From NCBI GenBank assembly GCA_004123355.1, contig SCHM01000002.1:372001-436000 (forward strand): 64,000 bases of DNA. The letters run 5' to 3'. The position numbers were made by a program, and so were the translations under genes. The notes beneath the pieces were generated by a model that made no database searches, was not told the origin of the DNA, and saw nothing but the letters and a program-made list of their open reading frames with translations. Shown piece by piece: positions 37,231 through 48,257 of the stretch. This DNA comes from Amphirosellinia nigrospora. Taxonomy: Eukaryota > Ascomycota > Sordariomycetes > Xylariales > Xylariaceae. Numbering within the stretch: the stretch's first letter is position 1; every line of letters starts with the position of its first letter.

Positions 37231-38275
37231 TTATTTCGAAACTTCACAAATAGGAAAATATCTCTGCAGGCGCGACTGCTCCATTTTCTGGCAGGCAACT
37301 GGCCACAGCTCGTCGTTGGTCCACTGCCGATAGAACGGTTGGTAGCCCAACACGCCACCCAGCCACCTTCCAATTAGGATTCCGGCAGCTCGGGCAACAG
37401 TTCGACTGAAAGGAATCCAAATTGGCAGCGACAAATATGATCCTCCGGCATCGAACATCTAAGTAATGATTTGGTTAGCATGATTATCTACTCCGTTGCA
37501 TTACTTTTAAGTATTGTAATTTGTGCATTCAAGTCAGAAAACAGGAGCCGGGCTATCCACTACTCACAGACATGACCTGAATCAAGTCGGGCTTCTTGCC
37601 GTGAAGGACAATCTGATCTTGGTATTCATACCAGTTCTGGAAGAAGACCTTGTCGAGCTTCAGAAGGTTCGTAGATTCTTGACCGGATAACAAGAATCTC
37701 GTCATCTGGTGTTGTGTCGCCGGTTTTGGAGACTCCGTTACCCCCTGGCCCCCTTCCCCTCGGCCATTGGGGTCGTCAGCATTGTTCAGTGAAAGCTGTG
37801 GGAGTCCGAAAGGTGGATATATCCTGTGATTGGCCCAGGGAAGGATGCAGAATTCACTCGCATCGGAGTCTAAAAAAATCTCCCTGTTCTCAACTTGGAC
37901 TCCTAGATAGCCGTCTAATACCGTGATGTATTCTGCTTGGTACGGATGGAAGTGCAGAGGCGGCTTCTGCGACCCAAGAGATACGAGTTGTGGATGGTCG
38001 AGGTAAAAGGTGACTTCAAAGGCGAAAGCACGGCCAGGGTGCGCTATCACGCGCGTGGCGATACCGCCATTAAGGCTAGAGAGAGACCAAGATCATCAGT
38101 TAAGGAGGGGGATTGAGTCACACGATCAAATATCATAGACCAGGCATTAGAGAAGGGTATGGGGTTATCCAAGGTGGGTTGATTTGAGGAGTTGCTAGAT
38201 GATGAAATATAGCGACAAGAGATATACACACGCTTTGACGACAAGATCTGAATCGGAAAAAATGTATGTCGACAT
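37231..38275 (-). CDS. Cupin-domain protein with hydrophobic C-terminal segment
   Basis: The cupin barrel is marked by PPLHFHPYQAEYITVLDGYL (motif 1, His/His/Glu metal ligands) and later ILPWANHRIYPPF. Fungal homologues in natural-product clusters are suspected isomerases, cyclases or small-molecule oxygenases. The last intron (37567-37459; GTGAGTA donor, TTACTTAG acceptor) joins QVMS to MFDAGGSYLSLPIWIPFSR. The tail ARAAGILIGRWLGGVLGYQP is hydrophobic and may be a membrane anchor. The 5' end is uncertain: coding resumes at LNGGIATRVIAHPGRAF just after a likely intron ending near 38078, and an upstream segment (PTLDNPIPFSNAWSMIFD) reaches toward an ATG at 38275. At least one indel is needed there. 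Exact reaction unknown. Confidence 0.7.
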
Positions 38276-38945
38276 GTCAATTACCTCAGGTAAGGTAGCG
38301 TCTTGTAATATGAACCATTATGTGACAAAATTTTCTTTTGTACTAGATTTCCTCGTCCCTCTTTTTTATCTTGATACTCAAAACTCCTGGTCATCGATTG
38401 GTCCCAGTCCTATTACTATGAATCTCATTTCATGGGTGGTATTCTGCAAGTCAATTGGTCGAAGCCTAGGCAATATACAGGACCTGGGCAACCAGGTAGG
38501 GATCTTCCATGGTAGGTTAGTATAGTTCGGAATAATTTGCTATGAGTGATGGGCCTATCATGCTGCCTGTATCGGGGGGTTGAAAGTGCACCACATGCCC
38601 GCAATTCCCGCCTATTTGGCATGACGTGTATTCACACCAAACGAAATAATCGAAACCTTATTAGATCGCCTGCTTATAGGCTACAGTGTCAAATCCTATT
38701 CGTTGCCAGTCATGTCTGCCTGAATCTGCGAATAGGGAGTTCGCAGACGTGTTGATCTTTAGGTTGTATTTTTCAATGATATGCCATTTCTTGAGATATG
38801 GTTTTGGTTCTATGAAGGTGAGGGGAAACTCTCTCCTCTTAAAGTCTACCTTAAATACCAAATCTGTCTCATGACTAACTACCTCTAAGACACATTTGAC
38901 TATTAACACCTCTTTATAATTAGTTGCGCAGCCACCCAAGAGAAC
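38276..38945. promoter_or_regulatory. Divergent intergenic region between cupin and P450 genes
   Basis: 670 bp of likely bidirectional promoter DNA. A minus-strand open frame at 38661-39101 overlaps the P450 start and shows no family pattern, so it is not called. Confidence 0.45.
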
Positions 38946-40812
38946 ATGGATCATATCTCGGTTGTAATCATTTTCACGCTTCATGTTGCTGTCATCTCCT
39001 GGTTTGCTCTTCGGTTTGTCCAACGGAATGGATCTTCCAACACCACGAATGAGCCTTTCAGGCTGCCAGACTTTATCCCTTATGTCACTAACACGTACCA
39101 AAACCTAGCAAATATGGATATTTTCTGGAAAGAGCCATGTGAGAGCCCTTTGTTTTGCTGCTACCATCTTCTATTATCTATCTACTCATATTGAAGCTAA
39201 CTGGATGAGCCCGATTCTACGAGAAAAGAGAGTTGTCATGTTCGATCTGGGCTTGAAGAAGATCTATTGGATCGCAGGACCCGAGCTTGTACAAGCCGTC
39301 TTTGCCCCGAATCTCTCACTGAGTGCCAATCTTGTGCCTCTTTTACTCCAGGACAAGCTCTGGGGAATGCCCAAGAATGAGCGCACTAGATTCGCCAACG
39401 ATCACACTGGCCGAAGTTCAATCCCCAACCCCGGATCGATGGATAGTGCAGACCAACGGCGCTTTTGGTATGAGGAACACCAGATATACAACAAGTTCCT
39501 CACCCACCCGACGTATAGCAATCTATTGGCCCAAAGATTCTTTCAGATCTTGTCGAGTCGCCTGGATGTGTATTCTAAGACGACGTGGACTGAGATTCGT
39601 TTGTTCGATTTCATGCAGGAAGTTGTTGCTGAGTGCGCTGTTATCACGCTGTTTGGTTCGCGTATTCTTGAGCAGAGCCCCGACTTGATCCGAGCTATCT
39701 GGGAGTTGGACAATGTTTTGAGCCGATTGGTGTGGGGTTTGCCACGCTTTATCCTGCCTGGTCCATATCGCGTCCGAGACCGCGTTCACCGCATGGCGGA
39801 GAGATATCTTGAATCGGCGTGGAAATCCTTTGACTGGAATGGTTCTGACGCAGATTGTGAATGGGACGTCCATTTCGGTGCTCGCGTCTCTCGCGAAGCG
39901 GCAAAGTGGTTGAGAAACAGCGAATTCACCATGCAGACTGCGGCGGGCCATACAACCGCCAGATTTCTTGGGCAAGTTTCGCCGGCTCTTCCCCCCACTA
40001 TCTAGCTGTCCGATGAATCTGACAGAGAGCTATTCTAGTCTCACCTCAAATACCATGCCGACAGCGACATGGGCCCTCTTCGAGCTGATTCAGCGCCCCC
40101 AACTGCTTGAGGTTGCGAGAGCCGAAGCCGATTCGGCATTTATTCCTGATGTGATTACTGGACAACGAACTCTGGATCGGGCAAAGCTCTTGTCAATGCC
40201 TACTCTGCAAGCCATCTACGTGGAATGCCTCCGTCTGCGCACATCGTTCAACGTGACTCGTGAGGTCGTGGAGACGGTAACGATCGGCGGCTACCGTCTC
40301 AAGAAGGGCTCGCTCATACAGGCCCCGACGGCATTTGCTCATTTTGACGAGAATGCATGGGCCACTGACAAGTACCCCGCGTCCGAGTTTTGGCCCCAGA
40401 GACACATCCAGTACCAACAGGCGACCGACGAAGCAGGCAACCCCACCACGGAGGCCCGGTTGTGATGAAAGGCAGGCCAAGTTCTTTCTATCCATACGGT
40501 GCGTAGTATCGATTTTCTTGGCTATTCATATTATGTATAGGTTCTGCGCTGGTCAGACCGCCAATGTACCACCTTCTGACGTGCAGAACAGGCGGTGGGG
40601 AAGTGGTTTGTCCTGGACGACACTTTGCTCGGCAGCAAATCATCATGGTCCTGGCGATTATAATAGTAAAATTTGACATGGACATTGAAGAATGGATTTA
40701 CCCGGATGGTAAGAAGTCTAGCCGAGCGGCGCAAAGCGACAAGCTCGCCAGTGGGATGGTGGTCATGCGTCCAGATCGAGATCTCAAGGTTCGTTGGAGA
40801 AGACGGTGGTAG
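38946..40812 (+). CDS. Cytochrome P450 monooxygenase, membrane anchored
   Basis: Haem-thiolate monooxygenase, probably ER-bound. Start at ATG 38946; VVIIFTLHVAVISWFALRFV is the N-terminal anchor. Intron 39139-39196 (GTGAGAG donor, TTGAAG acceptor) joins FWKEP to SNWMSPILREK. A middle discontinuity at about 39975-40040 is an intron or indel before SNTMPTATWALFEL, the I-helix region. ECLRLRTSFNVTREV is the K-helix ExxR. The haem loop reads TGGGEVVCPGRHFARQ at about 40590, after a likely intron of about 90 nt following AKFFLSIR. The shape (R-x-GGG-x-x-x-CPGR) suggests the fungal CYP7/8-like group; the aromatic residue normally just before GGG is absent in my splice. It lies between the cupin and the rhodopsin-domain gene, so a tailoring oxidation in the cluster is likely. 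Confidence 0.83.
39139..39196 (+). other. Spliceosomal intron in the P450 gene
   Basis: 58 nt with GTGAGAG and TTGAAG ends. Splicing gives an in-frame join to the segment REKRVVMFDLGLKKIYWIAG, as expected for a P450 N-terminal sheet. Confidence 0.75.
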
Positions 40813-41459
40813 CAAGAGACAATTGTTTCCTTAGGAAGACCAGCGTAGCGCAGGCGGTAGTAGCGCTGAATAGGCATTAGTAGCGTACCAGTTTCGAATG
40901 ATACATCGGTCAGCCGGTTTTGCCCGAGTGGGATATTCGATGCAGTGAGATTATTAGGGAGTTATGTTGCGATTGCTTCGCCTCAGCATCTGGCCCCCAA
41001 ATCATCGGTCCGCCATTAATTTACCTCAGTCCTATGATGTGGTAGAGAGAAGGCTAGGTATACGTCATTGACACATGCTGACAAGAAAACGCAATGTCGG
41101 TATGAAGGAGCGCGTATGAGTGCTACGCATGAGACTTATCCCTGACATCTGTGAGACGAGGCTGGCGAGGGTTAGTCGAGTCGACACGACCATGACACCC
41201 CTCAGTTTATTCCTTGTTGCACTGCTTCCTGCACACGGGTTGATTGCCAGTTTTCACTCCATGAAGCAGGCAGCCTGGCGATCAAAGAAAAAGAAACTCA
41301 GGATAAATCAACGTGAAGGGGACGGGAGCAGCAAAAGATATCCTTTATGTAATCGCGCCCTCTAAGTTCAATGTCTGGAATCAACCCTCTCCACATTAAC
41401 TCATCCGCTCATACGTACTACGAATCGCTGTCCGTTGTGAATAATTAATCGGCCACACC
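40813..41459. other. Intergenic region between P450 and rhodopsin-domain genes
   Basis: 650 bp without recognisable coding sequence; the genes are in tandem orientation. Confidence 0.5.
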
Positions 41460-42676
41460 ATGGAGAGCCTCATACCACTACCGACGGAAGTTAACAATTC
41501 CCACAAGGTTTATTCAGTAACGATTGTCACTATAGTTCTTACAGTTATAGCCATCGCCGTTGTACTCGCGCGACTAGTCGCCCGGCTGCGAGCCAAGACC
41601 TTCGGGGCTGATGACTGGGCCACTATACCGGCAACTGTCAGTCCCGTCACCAAATGGCCTGGTCTCTAATTATTCTAAGGTTTTCACTGACTGATGAAGC
41701 AGATTTTCTACATTGGCTGGTCGGTCCTGGCGGTGTACATCAATCTGAATGCTGGAGTTGGCAAGCCTCTGTGGGAGATCACGCTCCCCGAGTACTCACT
41801 ATGGTTCAAAGGCATCGCCGCCACTGCGTGGCTGTATCCCATCATGTCCGCGAGCATCAGGGCTTCCATCATTTTGTTCTACCGACGTTTGTTCAGCAAC
41901 GGCACAAATTTAGCGACAAGACGGATCCTAGTCGCACTGCTAATTTTCCAGTTTGTCTACGTGGCGGCATTTTCCATCGCCCCTGGATTTGTGTGCTCGC
42001 CACTGCACTTTGCCTGGCAGCCAGATATCCGACATCTATACTGCGATGACTTTTATTATTCGTACACTACCATATCTCTTTACGCCGCGAGCTTAGTTTG
42101 CGATCTTGCCCTGCTCGTATTGCCCATATACCCCATATCGAAACTGAACATGCGCAGAGGCAACGTGCTGGTATACTTTCACTCTTCTTGCTTGGAGCCG
42201 GGTGAGTTTACGGCTGTCAAGCGATGTCTTAGGACGATGAATACTAAAGCCGTTGTAGAGCCTGCATAGCTGCGGCGTATAAGTTGGCCATCTTCGCCTA
42301 CGAGCTTCGCGACTACAAGAATACCAGCAAGACTTGTAAGTGATGATCTTCGCGCTACTGTTATCCGAAGTCTCAAAGCTAACCGCCATGTACAGTTCTC
42401 ACATACCTGGCGTCGAGGTTTATACCCGGTTCATTTAATGGCTACGGGACCACCTTCTGGATTCCCTGCCAAGTGGAAAGCACTGCCGCACTCATCGGAG
42501 CATCTTTGCCAGCCATCAGTCGGCACGTGAAGCTCACGACCGACCCAATCGTCAGTATGTGGAGTGTCTTACTTTCGGGCTCGCATGGCAGTAGAAAGCG
42601 CACAACAGACAGAGAAGACTCGGGGTTCCAACCGCTCTCTGAGTCCGAGGTCCAGTTGCGAGCGATCAAACTATGA
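41460..42676 (+). CDS. Pth11-like seven-helix rhodopsin-domain membrane protein
   Basis: Fungal integral membrane protein of the rhodopsin-domain/PTH11-like class, often of unknown ligand; some members sense surfaces. Four exons: 41460-41636, 41703-42201, 42259-42335 and 42396-42676. Three introns with consensus ends give AYKLAIFAYELRDYKNTSKT followed by FLTYLASRFIPG. Helix 1 is YSVTIVTIVLTVIAIAVVLA and GADDW follows the first loop, a hallmark of the family. Helices continue with FYIGWSVLAVYINLNAGVGK, ASIRASIILFYRRLF and CDLALLVLPIYPI. The cytosolic tail DREDSGFQPLSESEVQLRAI closes the protein at 42676. The total exon length is not a multiple of three and one indel near 42180 explains it. Length of about 343 residues is normal. 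Common in and beside fungal clusters; membership in the pathway is unproven. Confidence 0.83.
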
Positions 42677-44207
42677 TCATAAGAATTGATCCCCATTTTG
42701 TATCTTGAAGGTGTCGCAACGCAACCAAGAGTGATTATCACTGTCACGATCCTTGCAGGGGTAGGATGTAAACATCTGTTGTTGCACAGAGGACCAGTGA
42801 AGTCATCTCCGTGGGCTCTACGTGACTATATGACTATACGAGGAGTCTCTTTGTCTAATCCGGTCTCTGATCCCTGTTCCTGGCAATCACGATCTTGGCT
42901 GGCTGGATCCAGATCAAATAGAACGAGACATGTGGTCCTTTTTGTCCCAGAAATATATGGCAATCTAAGCTGGTAGCTGAGTTCATTATTGATTAACTAG
43001 ATTATTTATTCCAATGCTGTCACAGTTCGCACTGCTAGTACTTCCAGTATTGACTTATTATTATTGCACAAGGAGGGAAGAAATCCTACCTACCTGATAG
43101 ATCTGATTTCGGCAATATAGAGTTATAGTTATAAGCCCGTGCCCGATATCCACTATATCCAATATTTATATAAATAAATATATATTTTATTACTTATTAT
43201 AGTTTGCTTTTATTATAGCGGATTATTTGTAAATATTTTAATAAATCGAGTTTATTATTAACTTTTTTATTCTGAACTTTTTAAAAAGCGAATAAAATAT
43301 ACCTGTAGTATACCGTGACAAATGCCATGTATTTCCCACTATGTACCAGATATTTGCTCGATGCGGCGCCTGATGCCTGAAGCAGGAATGCCACCATATA
43401 TAATGCTAAACTGATCTAACATGCGCAAGATCGTTTAGATGGAAAAAAGACGAGACTTAGCTAATTCCTGCGCAAGAAATGTTTGCTTAGTCCTGAAGTG
43501 GTGATGCGCCTCGTCTATGAATAGCTCCGAGAAGAGAGAAGAAAAGCGGAATGGAAAGACCGGTGTGGTGCTCGGGCAATGCCAGTGGAGCAAGCCCTGC
43601 GTTTGATCGCCTACCCAACTTACGTACAGGTTGGAACTTTTTATTCCGCAACTGATTGTTCAGGTATACATTGTCCAGCGAGGAGTGTCTAGCCCCACGG
43701 GACCTATGACTGCAGGCATTACTACCTTACTCATATCTAGACCATTATCACATACATGTAAATATCCAGCCTGCTTTTTTCTACTCCGGTTTCCTGCCAT
43801 GCATGTGCCTGTTGATATAGGGCAGCTTCATGTGGGGTGAATGTCACATTCCCCGACTCCCGAGCTTTGTCCATTGCATGGGGTGGCGTCAGGGATGATT
43901 CTTGACTATCTAATAGCTGAGAAGAGGATCCTACATAATTCTATTAATAAATTATATGTAATGAATTGATAAGGGCGACAAAGCCAGGGTGTAAATAGAT
44001 TGAACCAGGGCAGCCAGGCTTCCAAGCCGCTTTCTTGAAAATGGAAATATCCAACACTGTTGTAGGTTTTGGAAATGTAACACCGCAGGGTGATATCTGA
44101 GCAACATTACCTACCTACACATGTATGCAGTGTGAGGAGTGTGATACCTGGGTACTCGTAGGACCGCCAGATCATCCGTCGCACTCGCACCTCCCGAACA
44201 AATCACA
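42677..44207. other. 1.5 kb intergenic region with a small AT-collapsed patch
   Basis: No gene recognised. Positions about 43150-43320 are nearly pure A+T, resembling a short RIP-degraded insertion. The last 100 bp before 44208 probably hold the promoter of the second oxidase. Confidence 0.5.
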
Positions 44208-46221
44208 ATGGCCCTCACTTTCCCTTCATTAGCTGTCTGGATCCTGACCAGCTGGCATATCTACCTCGTTGTTGCAGTTGTGGCTCTCTCCTTCCCATCT
44301 GGATTTCTTCAAACCGAAACACGTCACGCCATGACCAGAACATTTGATTCATTCTGCGCTGACATCGGCCTTTCGGCCCCAGAGTCAAGCGCCCTCAGAC
44401 ACAAATTCGAGGCGCGAAAGGAGATGCCCGTTCGTTCCAGCCAATCTCGATGCGTTTTGCACGGCTATGACGATGAGCCTTGGGCCAGCCAAGGTCGATA
44501 CCGGGGCCCTAAACGTGACATTGGTAGACCAAAATTGGTGTGTGGACCTCCGACTTCCTGCTGTAGCTTGTAATCCTAACGTCACTCCCGTCAAGGTCAG
44601 CAGCATGCATCTCCAAGCCGCATTGTATCGTACAGCTGGAGACAGCCGAGGATGTTTCCACCACCATGAAATGCATCACTCAGTTCGGTGTGCGGTTCGC
44701 CATTCGGAGTGGCGGTCACTCGCCAAACCCTGGTTGGTCGAGCATCGATAACGAAGGGTCCTCTTAGACATGCAGCGACTCAATCAGATCAATATGAGCA
44801 GAGATGGAAGCTCTGTCTCAGTTGGCGCTGGGGCTCGTTGGGGTGACGTCTATGACTGTCTTGATCCATATGGGATCAGTGTCATCGGCGGTCGAGTACC
44901 TGATGTGGGCGTAGCTGGGCTGGTACTGGGCGGTATGTTTGAAATCAATTCGTGGGAATACTGTCACTGACAACTTCAGGTGGCTTCTCTTACTTCACAG
45001 GAGAATACGGCACTGCAGCTGACAACGTCAAGAACTTTGAGGTATGTCAAGCAGATCCCAAGCTTGCTGTCGAGCTTATTGTATCGGCGAAGCGCGAACA
45101 TGGATTTCTCCTTGATTTTGGTTTCTTACTGCTGATTATATGTTAAAACCAGGTTGTTCTGGCTGATGGCACAATCAACAACGCCAACGCTCACAAAATA
45201 CGGATCTGTTCTGGGCTCTCAAGGGGGCGGGCCCAACTTTGGGGTAGTCACTCGCTATGACCTCTTCACCATTCCGGTCAGAGATATCTGGTATCAGGCC
45301 ACCGTATACTCCGTGGACAAAGCTGATGTTATCCTTGAGACATATGCGAAATGGCAGATGAACGAAGGTGCGACCGACACTAAAGCGACGGTGGGACTTG
45401 GCATAGATCTTGACACGATCAGCCTGGGGCTTGTGTATGCAGCGCCAGCAGATCGGCCGGCTGCCTTCGCCCCTTTCTACGAGTTGGAACCACTGGCGCT
45501 TGCTGTCGCTGTGCCCCTACCAATGGAACAATTTCTTCACTCACGAAGATCATGGGGAGCACTGGAGCTGGACAGCCGCGGTACGTGACTAATCGCTGCC
45601 GTTGTCGAATGAAAAAGACTGACACCAAATAGCCACGACTACAGGGCTTCCAGCATCCGTGTTGATGCCAAGTTGTACAAAGAAGTATATGCCTTCTGGA
45701 GGCAGGAAGCCCTCAGGGCACGTGAAGCTTATGGAGCCAACCAAACTTTCACGATCCAGCCGATTACCAGCAGTGTTGCTGCTCAGGGGTGGCAAAGGGT
45801 GGCAATGCTATGAACATCCCTGCGGAGACCCACGGTTGTAAGTCAGCTTCTATAGTATCTGTTTCCTCACATGCTATGTTACACTATAATATCCCTAATC
45901 GACTACCGAGAGCTCCAAGACATAACGTGCTAACAACCTACAATAGGGTGGACAACGCTCATTGATTGGAGCAATGCGAAGGACGACGATGCAGTGCGTT
46001 CGGTCTCAATTAAGACAAGTCAGAAATGGAAGCAGTTGGGGGAAGAGAGGAACTCATGGCTGTCTTTCTACTACATGAATGATGCGTCCCGTGATCAAAA
46101 CCCAATTGCATCGTACGGTGCCGACAGTGTCGCCAAACTCAAGCAGGTGTCATTTAAGTATGATAAGGGACAGGTATTCCAGCAACTGCAGAACGGTGGG
46201 TTCCTCCTTTCCAAGGAATAA
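44208..46221 (+). CDS. FAD-linked oxidoreductase, berberine-bridge-enzyme type (cluster oxidase 2)
   Basis: Same family as the oxidase at 31818-33654. Start MALTFPSLAVWILTSWHIYL, a signal peptide or anchor. The FAD-binding stretch [18 protein letters not shown] occurs at about 44695 after a frame change, then MQRLNQINMSRDGSSVSVGA and GVAGLVLGG. Introns 44933-44979 and 45042-45152 join GLVLGG to FSYFTGEYG and VKNFE to VVLADGTINN. ALKGGGPNFGVVTRYDLF follows an indel near 45200. The last exon begins at 45947 (WTTLIDWSNAKDDDAVRS) and ends with NDASRDQNPIASYGADS and KYDKGQVFQQLQNGGFLL. Other breaks are near 44440, 44760, 45590 and 45790. Secreted or vesicular oxidation of a cluster product is plausible, not shown. 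Confidence 0.82.
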
Positions 46222-46502
46222 GGCGGTCGGTTAGTGAAAGATGTAGTAATACATTCAGCTCCGGTAGTTAGTTGGGAAACGGAAATCATCCAGGGTCGTG
46301 TTCTAACTGCAGGGATGATTTAGGTTGGTCGAGTTCATTTCAACCCAATCTGGAGATACTAATATAAATCGTATACCTAATGTTTACGAAGAAGCTTTAT
46401 TTAAGATCAAGGGGGGTTTTTATGGATTGATTTTAGGGTGCCGACGTCCAATGCACGAACCGCTCCTCCGTGGTGGGACATCGCTTGAGCTAGCGTAAGG
46501 TC

Positions 46503-46527
46503 TTGATTTGATTTGATTTGATTTGAT
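46503..46527. repeat. (TTGAT)x5 microsatellite
   Basis: Five perfect pentanucleotide units in non-coding DNA, 3' of the second oxidase. Confidence 0.9.
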
Positions 46528-46559
46528 TTAATGGTAGTTAACGCTTTGCGAGGACCTCC

Positions 46560-47174
46560 CTCGGGGTATAAAGCGTAGTATATTTATTATATAATATACT
46601 AAATTATACTTTATTAAAGCTTACTATTCTATTATCCGTAGTTTTTACGTTTAAATTTATAAATCGGAGTTTTTATTTTACCTAGATATTTATTTCTTAC
46701 GCTTTTAATATTTGCTTTGCCGGTATATTTTCTCCTACTTATAGGACCCTTTGTAATAGCTAATAAAAACTCCGTAAAAAAAACCTAGCGATTTAAACAA
46801 GTACTAACGTAATTTCTTACTATATCCCGCAATCTATATATATTTAAATAATTAATAAATAGTTAATTATATTCGTCGATTCTTTATGCTCCGTACTCGT
46901 ACGTATTAATATATTAACCCTAAGTCCTTAATCCTACAATATTATAGTTCTAGCTTTACGGTCCTTTGCTTTTCCGCTACTGTGCTATATATATAATACG
47001 TTCGAGCGTTAAGCTTTACAATTTATCTCCGAAAATAAAAAAACGGCGTATTATTAACTATACTAAAACTAGAACCCTATAATATCTCCTATAAAATACG
47101 CAATATATAGCCTATTAGTGCCCGCAAAAAATGCCACATATAAATTATAGGCGGTCCACTTTTTGCACTAATAG
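46560..47174. mobile_element. RIP-degraded DNA-transposon remnant, possibly Tc1/mariner (Fot1-like) end
   Basis: From about 46560 to 47100 the DNA is strongly A+T-biased. At its right edge 47112-47121 (CTATTAGTGC) and 47165-47174 (GCACTAATAG) are perfect inverted repeats around a GC-normal core containing CCGCAAAAAATG and CCACTTTTTGC. Terminal repeats with GCAAAAA near AGTGC are, from memory, common in fungal Tc1/mariner elements. No intact transposase frame is visible, and the opposite end was not found. Confidence 0.5.
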
Positions 47175-47180
47175 TAAATG

Positions 47181-47700
47181 CTAAGACTGGTAGTTGTAGG
47201 AGGGAAGTTGCTGGCGTAAGGTCTCCTCGGCGGACATGTCGGTATTATAGTATGCGTTAATGCTACGGCCGAAAGTACCATCCGGATTCGCCCATCTCTC
47301 GATGTCGTTCAGGGTAATCGCAGGGAAGGGAACCCGACTTCTGGTATGACGGTCGAAGTGGTCAAGGGTTACTCGCGTTTCAATCGCGTCGAAGGCGTCC
47401 CGAATATGCCAAGCTTAGACCATACAGGGAGATAAGCAGAATTAGTACAGATCGAACACTCCGGGAAGACGAGAAGATCCAACATACCAGGTAGCCTCAT
47501 CGAGCATGCTTTCCTAAAGCTCCTTCGGACTAGGGCAAACAACGTAGATGACAATGGTGACTTCGTACGTTGCAAGGTTCCAAAAGAACATACCGCTGAG
47601 CCACTCCTACGGACAAAAGGTACCAGGCACCCGATAGTAGTCACCATCGGCATGCAGGTATATGTGGGATGTCTTGTCAGATCCAACGGTTCTAGAATGG
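47181..47700 (-). pseudogene. Degraded gene relic, family not recognised
   Basis: On the minus strand the last exon reads DAFDAIETRVTLDHFDRHTR and ERWANPDGTFGRSINAYYNT, ending at a stop at 47181-47183. Upstream, GMFFWNLATYEVTIVIYVVC and ESMLDEATW are legible, but stop codons interrupt (one between SPKEL and ESMLDEATW). Biased amino-acid use and phase look like real former coding sequence. An intron-like stretch with a TACTAAT branch lies at about 47405-47485. I cannot name the family. Confidence 0.45.
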
Positions 47701-47888
47701 AACTTAATTCTTTATATTGCTCACGATGCCGGCTCTTGAGGTGACCCGGGCCTTAGTATTGTTTGTTGATAGATTGTGAGCAGACCATAGAGTGACGAGA
47801 GCGTAGGTGTAAAAAGGAGAGAAGGAACCCTCACTGGAGTGTTTATTGACATAGAGTATAGGACCTACCGAAAGATGACGAGTATTGA

Positions 47889-48257
47889 AGACGAGCAGAA
47901 GGGAGCCCAGTTCGAGCTATTGTAAAGGAGTACATTGAAGGAGAGACGGTCTTCGGGTTACGGAATTGCAAGCACATTCTGAAAAACTTGCGCCTACTGA
48001 ATAAGCATGGAATATTACTTCGAGATATCAAAGAGAATAAACATAAGGCTGGTGTTTTAATAGATTTTAGGTCAGCATGGACGACGCCACATTCTATGAT
48101 GGGCGCGGTGCCGAAAGAGGTGACGGGAAAATGGAGAGGCAGGGATATGCAGAGATTCGATGATATGCTCGAGGATCTTAATCTACACTCTCACTTACGA
48201 GAGTTCCCAAATATGCGGATACTTTGGTCGTGGAAAAGGCCGAGAAATTTTCGTTAA
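47889..48257 (+). pseudogene. Fragment of a fungal kinase-like (FTA2-type) protein
   Basis: The open frame from 47889 reads EGSPVRAIVKEYIEGETVFG, then LRLLNKHGILLRDIKENKHK and AGVLIDFRSAWTTPH, and ends at 48257. The pattern of HGILLRDIKExN...G.LIDFS/R-AWT resembles the catalytic-loop half of fungal protein-kinase-like proteins grouped with Fta2. There is an in-frame stop immediately upstream (47886-47888), no ATG and no N-lobe in the window, so I regard it as a remnant. It lies next to transposon relics. Confidence 0.5.

Noticed and set aside
38661-39101. 146-codon minus-strand frame overlapping the P450 start
   Set aside because: It lies antisense to the well-supported P450 N-terminus and promoter and shows no family pattern.
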